Of a DNA stretch of 64,000 nt, positions 13,201-25,184 are shown piece by piece. Below the pieces are notes generated by a model. The model worked only from the letters and a program-made list of their open reading frames with translations. It had not been told where the DNA came from and ran no database searches. How positions within the stretch are numbered: the first letter of the stretch is position 1; each line of letters starts with the position of its first letter. A program made the position numbers and the translations under genes. This stretch comes from Archegozetes longisetosus. Lineage: Eukaryota; Arthropoda; Arachnida; Sarcoptiformes; Trhypochthoniidae. The DNA is taken from contig JAEMBT020000003.1 in NCBI GenBank assembly GCA_018873245.2, positions 8,575,843 to 8,639,842 of the forward strand, written 5' to 3'.

Positions 13201-16200
13201 TATCTTCTAAACTAAGGATCTAAATAAATGTCTAACACTAATTCACTAAATTGGATACTACTTACTAAAGGATTCTTAAGTTTTTGCTAAAATTAGTCAA
13301 AGCGTTTAGTTGGGAAACTAAGATTTTAGGTCGAAAGTAATTGTTAGATGCATCTAAAGTACACAACTGCAAACTTTCTCAATGATTCATAAACGTACAG
13401 CATCCAGAATCTTTTTTGGACTAGTAATAAAAATTGAAGTTTTAAGACTTTAAATTGCTGTCTTTTTGTGTAACTCTATAATCATTAAAAAAAACTTTGC
13501 AAAGTGTAGTTGCGATCATTAGTCAAACAGAAACAGATAAAACGCAGAAGGACAAACATTGAAAATCTCAATTTGAGACACATAAACACGGTCTCACATT
13601 AAAACACATAATTAGTAGAAGTTATGACACTTAAACAAATTTGTGACTAAACTAAAGTTTGCCAAGACATACACAAATTGAGAATATTGGGCAAAACAAA
13701 TACAAACAACAGATACGTTACTTCAGATATATAACAGACTTGGACGAAGTGAAAGTGTCCTGATTTTAAGCATCAAGCCATTTAATTCTTTGAGAGGCTT
13801 CGTATCATTTTTAATTGGCTCAATTTAACCGATTTTAAACCTGACTTCAGCCGCAAAGCGCTTTATTCTTAAGTTTTCTTATTAACTGAGAACCCGTTTA
13901 TGGTATTGATTGAGGTCTTGTATGTATAAATACTTTTATAATCCATACTAAACTTAATTGTAAGAACTAATCTATTCTTAAAATAACTATTTGGTAAGAA
14001 AGGTGAAACTGGCATACCTTCGTATCTTTAAGTGAAGCCCGTCTTTCGTCTTCAGTAGGCTTAAGATTGCCCCAATCAGGGTCTTGATTTTCTTTAGCCC
14101 ACTTAGCGTATTGTCTTTGTTTGAGAAGAGCTCTGAAGTCCATTCCACTTTCATCTGATTTGAAAGTAATTAATTGATGTGCATTTATATAAATTAAAAC
14201 CAAAACTCTTTAGGACGATATAATACTTACCGCTAACAAAGACTTTGATATTACAACTGTCTTCTCCGTGTGGATTAATCGCGGTTATTTTATATTTACC
14301 CTCATCTTTAGGCTGAGCTTTTCTAATGCAAAAATATATAGTATTAGTTTCTCCGTCAGTCACTAACTTAAACCTTCCGCCCTCAAAGATTTCAGTGCCG
14401 TCTTTGTAGAACTTAAAAGTTGCTAAAGGATTACTCTCAACGGTCGCCTGCAAGTAAGCAGTCTTTCCATCAACAGCACTAACATTCTCAACGAAATCTG
14501 TTATAACGGGCGGGCCCTCATCGCCCGCAGCGCGTAAAGGAGTCGAAGGCTTATCAGCGCGATCTATCTCTGTAGCCGAAGTGCGTCTCATATCAATACT
14601 TCCACGTCTGATCGACCCGCGCCTCACTTCGAGCATCTCTCCAGGTCTCAACTTCTTGGTCTGACCGGACTCGTCAACCGCGATTCCCTTTTCATCTGCA
14701 ACAATAACAATGGAAGGACGTCGTGATCCCCGAGGACTTACAGGTTCAACTATACTATCCCTTCTATCAAGACTACTATCAACCGAATCCTTACGTTCAG
14801 GTGTTGGTTCTTTGACCACCGGAATCTGTACGCGACTCTCGTTAACCGAACCCCGTTTCGCGGCCGGCTTTTCCACCGTAGCCGGCGATTCTTCCTTTTC
14901 TTTTGCCGTGTCCGCGTCCGCGACCGCGATTGAGGGCACAAGACTTTCGCGTTTTCCCGGTTTTTTCACAGACGACTTTCTCTTGACCGGTTCCTCAATC
15001 GTGAGCGAATCCTTCCTCTTGTCCTCGACAGTCAGCGATTCCTTTCTCTTTGAGTCGTCTTTCTTTTCTGCTATATTTTCGACATTCTTTTCTTCGACCT
15101 TTTTCTTAATCGATAATTTCTTTTTCTCTTCGGGTTTAGGTTTAGGTTCAGGTTCAGGTTTTGATTCAGGCTTTGATTCAGGCTTTGGTTCAGGCTTTGG
15201 TTCAGGTTTAGTTTCGGGAACTTTCTGAGGAGGACTCGCCTCTTTCGATTTAATTGAGTCTCTTTTGACTCTTGGACTTTCTTCCACTTTTTTGTCAATA
15301 CTTGTTTTCTCTTCTGACTTTTTATCGACCAAAAGATTGGCCTCTTTTTTCTTAATTGAAATTCTTCTTTTAGTTTCTTCGGGTTTCTTAGTTTCCAAAT
15401 TATTTTCTTCGACTCTTTTCTTCGATTGTCTTCTGTTCGACTCTCTTTTCCTCGGCTTTTTTCTCCTCAATTCTCTTTTCTTCAGCCTTTTTCTCCTCAA
15501 CCTTTTTGACTTCTTCAACCTTTTTCTTTTCTTCAACTTTTTTAGCTTCTTCTTTTCTCTGCTCTTCTTTCTTCTTCTCTTCAACTTTTTTCTTTTCTTC
15601 AATCTTTTCTTCTTCTTCTTCTTCTTTTTGAGCCTCTGTAGTAACAAAATTAAGTTTAAGTTAAAACTAAGCGAATATAAAACTAAATAAACACAAAATA
15701 TTGAATGAACAGACCAGTGACTCTAAGCGATGCCGAAGATTCTTCTTTTCCATAAGAATTAGTGATTTCTACCGAATACGTTCCACTCATATCAGTGGTT
15801 GCGTTGTTTATGGTTAGTCTTGATGTTGAGTTGTCTGAATATATCTTATAACTGCGACTTTCTTTAATAACCTTTTTGTCTTTATACCAGATGACGGTTG
15901 TCTTTTCAATTGATTCATATCTGACTATCAATTCAATTGTTTCTCCAGATTCGCATGTCTAGTCATAATTACAATTAGTTAGTATAAAAATACATTTTAA
16001 AAGCATTAATTCATATATATAAATAATCAAACCAAACTTCCAAACTCAAAATAATAAACCTTTGAGTATGTGACAAAAAAAAATTTTCAAGTTATTTATA
16101 AACAATTGTCTGACTTACGGGTTATTTTAGGATATTAAGAGATGAATTCACAAGAATACGATTCCTCTTAGAGATTAGCATTTAGTTTGAGTGTTAGTAA

Positions 16201-19200
16201 AAATAAATACAATTTCGGACTAACTCATACTCATGTAACATTTGAGAATTACAAACTCTAACTGTTAGTCAAATCAGATTTGATAAGTCAAGTCAAGTCA
16301 TGTTACGTGAAGCTTGAATTAGCTCTAATTTCTTATTGCTAAACACCATAAAAAGCTAATAATTACCTCCGATCTGAGGGACTGAATTAGTTTAGGTTTA
16401 GAACCTTTTTTGGTTTCTTCTTTCTTTTTCTTATCTTGTTCTTCTTCTTCCTCTTCAAAGCTGACTCTAATGGCTTGAGAGGTGACTTCTCCTTTTTCGT
16501 TTTTAGCTATCAATTTATACATTCCTTTGTCATTAGCACTCGGTTTGTCGATTTCAAGTGCGATAACGTATTCTCCTTTAGTTTCTTCGCGAACGATAAC
16601 TTGATGTCGAGAGTCTTCTTTGACAATAGTTGACTCTCGTTCCCAAATGCATTGCGGTTTACCACCGCTTTGAACGTTACATTCAATGATAATTTTTTGT
16701 TGTTTTTCTCTTCTTATAACTCTTGGTTTGTCTTTTATCACAGGAGCGACTGATATGTGAAGAATATGTAAAAATTATTGGTAATCAGTGAAATCAATCA
16801 ATTATGAAATGTTTATGTGTGAAAAGGGCTTACGCTCAATATTGAGTGTTAGATTGGCATTGCTCTCTCCGGCACTATTTTTAACGTTACATCTGTAAAG
16901 ACCTGCATCATTCAGCTCTGGTTCATGAATTTCCATTCGAATCGTGTAAACATCTTTTTCCTCTTTGATAATCTGTCTTATTCTTGTTGTTTCTCTAACA
17001 CGACTGCCTTCGCAAAACCAAGTTATTTCTGGTTTTGGTTTGGCACGAACTTTGCATTCCATTATGATTAGTTTTCCGTCTTTTTCTGATATAATTTTCG
17101 GCTTCTCTACAAAAGTGGGCGCTTCGCCCTCACCTTTCTTAGCGCCTTCGATGTTCAAATTAAGATTGGCTACAAGTTCACCATGGTCGTTTTTTATTAC
17201 ACATTTATACGCTCCGCCATCTTCTCCGGATGGACTCTAAAACAATTCAGATATTTTAGCATTTGTCATCTTTCAGATTTTTATTTATAAAACCTTAATA
17301 TCTAATTTGATAGTGTATTCCTCTTTTCCTTCTGAGATGATCGAGCTTTTGACTCTTGTAGTTTCCTTGATAATAGTGGTCTCTTTGTACCAAACAGTAG
17401 TCACTTTAGTGACAGACTTAACTCTACATTCCATCGTAACGTAACCTTCCTTTGGAATGATTCGTGGCTTTGTAACAAAGACAGGTGACAGATCTTCTTC
17501 TTCGCCACCTTTTCAAACAAATCAAATAGATAAGTTCCGTATTCATAATCAATTCAATAAACACATACTTTGAAAGTTGAGCGCAATATTAGCATTTGAT
17601 TCACCCAATTCGTTGACAGCATTGCATCTATAAGTGCCACCGTCTTCAATGGTCGGATCACTAATTTCTAATGACAAAATATAAGTATCTTTTCCATTGT
17701 CGGCTTTTTTAGTTTTATGCCTAGCTCCTTCTGACAAGGCTTTGGTTCCATGAAACCAAGTGATTTCTGGAAATGGATTAGCTTCTAAAAGACACTCTAG
17801 TATAAGAGTACTTCCTTTCTGTCTAATGGTTGGCTTCTTTGGAAAACGCGGTGCTTTACCGTCGGGAACATCAGGTTTTCCCTCATCAAAGTTAAGATTA
17901 ATGGTCGCATATCCTTCTCCGTGCTTGTTTTTAGCCACTACCTTATACTCTCCTCCATCACCAGCACCGACTCCAGTTATTTCAAGTGATGCCAATTGAT
18001 TGTGTTTGTCGGAAAGTAAAGAATATTTATGTCTGGAATCTTCTTTCACAAACTTTCCCTTATGGAACCATTCGATTGTTGGATTTGGATCAGCAACTAA
18101 TCGACATTCAAATGTAATCTTTGAGCAATCGTCGGATTGCTTTATCACAGGTCTTTCAGTAAATGTTGGCTTGGCACCGTCGATGGGAAGAGGGGCCTCA
18201 TCATCTTCAAAACATTGAATTGTCAATTTTAATTAACTCATCAACATCTTATTTTCTATTTTAATTACCGTCAAAGTTTAAACTGATTGATGCGTTGCTT
18301 TCTCCTAGTTCATTTTTAGCGATAACTTTGTATTTTCCGGCGTCCTCTACATTCACGTCACTGATTTGCATAACTGAGTGATAGCCCTTTCCTTTTTTCT
18401 CCAGAGTTGCCTAAAATATTTTTTTTAGATTAGATACTCATCTATGAGTTTTTGCTTCATAAAAATAGAACAGAGAAACTGAGACAACAATTACTTAAAA
18501 TTACAAATTCTTAAAATGCAATTATAGCTTAATTTCTCGTGTAAATAATGAGCAATTGATATGCCAACTGATTCATACATTCAACAAGAATCATAAAGAT
18601 CAATAGAAGTTTGTTTAAATAGGAGGTATGCTTTTGTAGATTGTATTTGTACAACAAGTTTTCAAAGTTTTACTTATATCGATTATCTGATGCTTAAACC
18701 AAATTTTGTAAGAAAAGTAGTGATAAATTGTTACAAATGATTTTCAAATGCAGTCTGAATTAATTTTCAGTGTAATTGGAGTCGAATGTGTGAAATTTTA
18801 ACTTTTTAAAGTTGGAATTTTGCCAAGCATTCCAATGCGAGTCTGTGTCTATTTCCCTTTTTTGTTTCTTTAATCTTTATCTGTCTTTAGGTCAAAGTGA
18901 CAGTAAATCGTTATAATGTAAATGTTACTTAAAAAGAGCTTCAATATAATGTCAAACTGGTGTTATGTCAACTGTTATATTAACTTACAAACATTTTTTC
19001 TTTAAACTAAGTTAATAAAGTGATCATATGTTCATACTCAATCTAGCGCAAACAAATTAAACCCAAACAAATATTTTGATAAATTGTATTATTGCTATTC
19101 GAAGAATCATTGCAAAGTAAGAACTAATTTAATAATTTCTAAATTATTAGATATAAACGAAAGAATACGAATTCTTGAATTCCTTTCAATGACAAAGTCT

Positions 19201-22200
19201 TCTCTATTTATTCTGTTCCTAATGTTTATGCTGGAAAGTTGCACAGAAATGATTGATTTATCCAACACTTTAGTTACAAATAATCTTAAGCCTTATAATA
19301 ACTGATTATGGAGGATTTATAAATACTACAAGTCTTGTTCCAAATGCGCTCCGGCGATTCAAAGCTTATATTGTTTGGTTACAATTCTTTATTGTATGCC
19401 TCTAAATGTAATAAACTTTATTTTTACTTTTTTCAAAGTCAATGTCAGACTCAAGGTTTGGGCTATCCATCTCTCAGCCAATCAGACCTTCCAGTTTAAG
19501 CATAAGTCAGTCTAAAGTCGTCTAAAATCGTCTTAATTCTATTTCCTGCTTATCGTCGAGTACTATAAAGTCCTCCCTTGTTCAATTAACATAACAGATA
19601 GCACTTTATAGCACTCAACCGACGACATCAGGCTATAAATAGTCAAACATTTATCTGACACTCTTAATTCACAATTATAGACAACTATTGGTAATAGGTG
19701 AAAAAATTGATTAATACAAGATTTTGGCTGTAAATGTTTGACTGTTTATTATTACATATTTGGCAGTCTATTCATCTCTAATCTATTCGCTATATATTTG
19801 TTAAAGCTACTGGGTTGTTAATAAGGCATTGCCAAATATGCATTTATTCATATACTACTTGTTAAATGCTTCAAATTTTTCTACCCTTCAAATTTATTTT
19901 TACTTCATAGCCTTACTTGGACTTCCAATATCTGCACATAATCAAGTTTTAATTGACGCTATTTTTTGTGAATCATTTCATGAATTATATTTAACTGCGT
20001 TTTTATAACGAGAGTAGGTACTAAAGGGAACGAAATTGTCTAATATCTCGAACATAATCTGTGGATAAACACATGTTTGGTGACATACCTTAGTTGTTAA
20101 AATATACGAACAAGTATCGGATACAACTTTTACCATTTAGACTCGATTTCTGGTTTTCAACTTACAAATACTAAGTATCAAGTTGTAGTTCTTTAAAAAT
20201 TCAATGATTATTAAGAATTTAGCACATGTTATAAATTTTAAGATCTACTCATTTTATGCACTTTAAAGAAAGATAAAAATGCGATAGACATTATAGTTAT
20301 CTGTCGTGTAATCAATTTTATTCGATAGATTCTGGTATATTTAAAAGTTTCGACAGGGGGTCTAAGAGAGGAAACATTTTGAGATTTCTGAAAAACGCAA
20401 GGGGGTATCAAGTATTATTTTTCTGAAGAAATTTTAAACTCTCGCACAATACCGGAAATTCCAGGACATCTTAGTCATTCTGGTTATTAGAATGATCATA
20501 GTTACAAAGTAAACATATTATCGTTCGCTAACAAAGTATTCATTTTGTCGTGAACAAGTAGCAATTTGTATCAGGTTTCTTTTATTTTAGCATTAAAAGA
20601 ACTAAAGCTATTTTAAAAATGAAGAAAACTTAAAATATTCTATTCGTCAAATTCTAGCACTCGTTAATGCGAACCTCATCTTTTACGTTGACTCGTCTGG
20701 CATCAAATTAGATCAAATTAAATTATTATTACAATGCTACGCCTTTGTATTGTGAAGCTTCCTTAACTATATAGCAGTCAGCGCATGGCGGCCCGCGAAC
20801 CGGATCCAACTCGATCAATGATTTTGTTTATCCTTCTGAGCTATCTCGAAATATACTTAATAAGCACTTTTGTATGAAAAATACTGGCATTTTGAATTAA
20901 ATTATAAAATTTTTCTTGAAATCCAAGTTCTAAGATATTTTCATAACAGAAATCTATCATTATCCAAGTATATTTTGAGCATTCTTTCAAATTTTATGAT
21001 AATATTCCAACTATTCGGCTCGATAAGCAGTTATCTGCGTTTAGCCTGGTCCGCAAGATGATCTAAGCTGCCGACCGCTGCTATATAGTTTAAACACTTG
21101 CAGAAAGATTACTGCCATAAGAGTAAACGAAGAAGATTTTGATTTTTGTTTCATTATGAATAAAAGCAGTAAATATATTTACATTGAGATATATAGAATG
21201 GTTGATTGATTTACCTTGAATCTTCCTTTTTGTTGAATGAGAGATCCATTGTGATACCAAGAAACTACTGGCTCTGGATCTGCCAGTATTATACATTCAA
21301 AATATAAGATCCTTCCATCGTCTTCTTGTTTGATGGAAGGCTTTTTCTCGAATGTTGGTGCAATACCATCGATTTGTCTAATGATATAATGATGAAAATT
21401 AGTTTGCGGTCACAATAAACTAATAGAAGGAATTACATAATGCTTGATTGAGCATTGCTTTTGTGCAATGGGTTTATTTCAATTTCAGCTCTTATTGCAT
21501 GGGTTGCCATTGAAGTAGCAAAATTAATAAATTATAAAATTATAAATATATCAAATATATATTATATACATTTATCAAACAAATATAAATCAAACAGTTT
21601 CTTAATTAAAAGTTCGTGTTTCGAACAACTTTATGAAGTTTTATGTTATTTATATCTCCAAAGTCACTGAAGATTATTCAAAGAGAGTTTAAAATTATTC
21701 CTCAACAGAATCTGAGCTAAGATTTCACTTTTCATTTCAAAATTGGTTAAATAATCCGAATGAGAGGAGTACTAAAACTTTAAATGTTCAAAACAAAATA
21801 TTTGTAGTACGAAAATAAGAAAATAGAGAATGTGTATATGATTGTGGCATAAATTTTCATGTCGAGAGTTAGACCCATTAGGGAAGCAAATGCCAAAAAT
21901 GAGGTGTGCTTTCATTGCAATCTATGCTAAAATTGGCTCATCTCACAAATATTTTGGAGATTTTTATCACACCAACCAAACACTGAGCTGTTTCTGATCA
22001 AATTCGAGCGTAAAACTATTTATTATTATTGTAATTATTTATACTTCCAATTTTCAAAATAAAGATTTCATATTAATTATGATATTGAGCCAAATTATTT
22101 CAAACTATTAGTTTTGCTCGTGTTTAGATATGCCAATCAAGTCACGATAATTACTGAGCCACCTTATATTGAGGCACACATTCTGTGCCTTTAGAATGGG

Positions 22201-25120
22201 TTTATTCAGGAAATGTTTTCTCAGCGTTTCGTCAGAGCAATTTTATGCAAATATCAGTTCATTACGATCTCACTCTTTAATAAGATTTAATAAAAAAAAA
22301 GTTCTTGAAACGAATCATACTAAATCTTTGTGTACTTAGCACACTGTAAGCTATTTTCTGAAAACCTAAATTAGATCAGTGTCTCCTTCAAAAATTTTTG
22401 GAGTCAAGCTTAAACTATTCAATCTCAGATATATAAAGAAATAGAATTAAAGAATATTGAAATTCAAATTGATAGATTTGAAAAATGGTACACAAGATTT
22501 CCAAATCACACTCAAAACAACTATTGAATTTCGAAACTCTAAGCCAATGATGAGCCAAAAGAAATTGGGTAAAAATATTTATGAATAGATTAATTAACTT
22601 TAGAGAGAGGATGGTCTACTGCACAGTTAAAATAATAAACACATATTGATTTGGTAATTAAAATAATAATCGTTAATGATGAAGCTAGTTTTCGAGCTTG
22701 TTATAAAATCTGTTAAGCTTAAAGCTCTAAACTTGTTTACAGATAACAAATAATGTTCCTTTTCATGACCTAATAATACAATTGGGTGAAGACATCAAGA
22801 ATCTTCTCGTCAGCTGTTTCTGACTTAGTTTTGTCAATCATATCTCATATAATAGTATTCATAGTGTCAATCTTTTTTTTTAGTTAAAAAAATATTCGCA
22901 GTCAGCTTTCAAATCCATCTATTTCATAATTTCAAAGGAGTTTAACAGGTACTCCAAATTTTGAAGCATCAAGAATATTCAAACCTATAGCTCTATTGAA
23001 TTTCTTTCAAATATGAGACAATCGGCTTCGAAATGCAAATGAAATGCAAAACTAGAATATCATATTTGTTCTCTAATTGATGCGAACTATTCAGACAAAT
23101 AATGTATAAGTCAAAAATTTTGAATTGATACTCAGCTAAGCTTTTAAAAGTCAGTAAAAGCTTTTAAAGTTTCACATTAATGTGATATTTTGAATTAGTT
23201 TCAATAATTACAGCAATTCGAATAAATTTAAACTAAGCTTAGGCTTAAATCGAGTAATGACAGTTAAAAATAATTTTTATGGATCTGACTTTACTATTCT
23301 AATTATATCTCGCAAGTTTATAATGTCTCAAGAATTTGAATCTAAACCTTAAGATATTTTTTCTAGTCACCTTTGATTTTTGTAATTACAGTAAAATCTA
23401 TCTAACTTTCATATACACTTAAGTAGTTCTTAAAAAACAATATAAAAGTGCCATTGAGAAACATGGCTTAATTTTACTCATTTTTAAAAACCATTTAACT
23501 ACATGTTTAAGTTAAAGGGAGTTTACTTTATAAGTTTTAATTTTTAGTTTTTTAATACAAGACTCAAGTTTCAATTGTATTATTCGGCTATTTGATCAAT
23601 TAGTATGAAATATGCGCTAAAACATTTAGAGCTGTACGAAGATGTGATAGCTTTGGGTGCAATGAACCAATAAATAAGTTATTGTTTTTTGTGGCAAAGA
23701 ATCGCTTAAATAACTTATTTATTTTAAGTAGAAGGAAATGAAAGTAATGGCAAAAGCAATTACCGTTTAGCCATGGCTTATATCCGATGGTACAGAGTAT
23801 ACCACAAACACAGTGGAAGAAAAATTTTGACGATTTATCCAATGGCTTATATCCAATGCATATTAGCAGAAAAGACACAAACTGAGCACTAAATTTAAAA
23901 CTAAGAATCTTATGCGAAAGCAAAGACACAAAAATATAACTTTGTTTTGCTTTTAATACAATTTGCAGCTGCGAAACAAATAAATCGACACAGAATGCTT
24001 TATAGATTTATAGCCTTAAACAAGAGTGCAATTGAGTCGAGAAATAGATGTGGACTTTCAGTCAATTCTTTGCGTCACGTCTCGAATCCACATCACAATT
24101 GAAAAATAATCGGTAATATACCTAAGAATCAGTCGCCCCAACCATTGCAAGATAATATTACTATCTCACAGGTTGGCAATGTTTGGTTTGAAAGCTAAGG
24201 CGAGGGAGACTTTACTGCTTTGATAGATGTGAAATGTAGAGCCCGTACCAAATAAGGAACAGACATCAAACGTAACTGGAGGGCGGCGAACACTTCTCTG
24301 CCAATCTCTGATTCTTATTCGCATGCTATATGCTAATGTGCCGAATTAGTACCCGTATTTCTTTAAATACTATCATTGAATTTGTTAACTATTGTATGTC
24401 TTGTGAAACAATATGCTTTTCCTAGCCTTTGATTAAGTCATTATGCGCTCTCACTCACATAATCCTTAAGTCATCTTATACTTCAATACAGGCATTTCAA
24501 GATTACAATCGCATATCAATATTGACATTCAATCGCTTCTAATTTATTTAACGCATACTTTGCAATAACTTTCTTTTCTAATTACATCAGAATTATAGTG
24601 TTTATCAGATTCTATATATGCTTCAAATTCTAAATGAAGTATTTTATTGACAAGATCTGAAATAGAGATTCCCAGAAGTTTTAAATTCAGTCTATTCTCG
24701 ATTGATTTCGGTTGAAATCTTATCGCATCAGCGCTTTCACGGTGTTTATGCTCAGAGTGTGTCTTACATCTGCTGAACTCATCTTTTGAGAATCTTGTTC
24801 ATGCAAAGTTTATAAAATAATCTGCTCTGTTTGTCGTTTGTGAATCACACCAAAATGGTATTCGCTCAATACTGTTCACTCTTTTCTATGACTCTCTTTC
24901 ATCATTCGAACGCAAATATTTTAGATGATTTCAGCTCAAATTAAATTCTTACTTTACGCCTATCTAATAGTTCTAACTTGAATAATATCCAGGAGTTAGA
25001 ATAACATCATTCTATCTATATCTCAGATGATTTCATTTTTACATCATAGCTGATCAGGAATGTAATTGAGAAACGACTCAATATTTAGTATCATTTAGTA
25101 GTTAACCAAAATTTGAAGTG

Positions 25121-25184
<64 letters not shown>

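Larger units (their letters stand above)
18411..21214 (-). other. Twitchin intron, 2,804 bp
   Basis: Non-coding and AT-rich. It contains two inverted-repeat structures (19631-19755 and 20763-21093), the second with GC-rich ends. I see no nested gene. Confidence 0.7.
15715..21377 (-). other. bt: Twitchin exons encoding Ig2 to Ig8
   Basis: Seven coding exons are joined here: 21377-21215 and 18410-18269 (Ig2), 18204-17569 (Ig3, Ig4), 17508-17294 and 17236-16834 (Ig5, Ig6), 16749-16367 (Ig7 plus an E/K-rich spacer), and 15958-15715 (Ig8). Recognisable entry motifs are APTFEKKP, AKPTFTERP, APRFPKKP, SPVFVTKP, APTFVEKP and APVIKDKP. Each domain has the FEC/MEC cysteine strand, the W of the C strand and a DxGxY motif. 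Small introns of 57-84 bp separate most exons; larger ones are 2,804 bp (18411-21214) and 408 bp (15959-16366). Ig7 is followed by a run of Glu then Lys residues, so this region is itself partly PEVK-like. Confidence 0.9.

Noticed and set aside
15071..15690. Low-complexity frames (L/F-rich plus-strand and K/R/N/L-rich minus-strand) over the charged linker
   Set aside because: They arise from the GAA/AAG-rich linker read in wrong frames or the opposite strand.
23600..23929. 109-codon minus-strand frame with repeated IGYKP phrase in the twitchin intron
   Set aside because: The repeat phrase comes from a short DNA duplication (GGCTTATATCC); the rest has no protein-like pattern.
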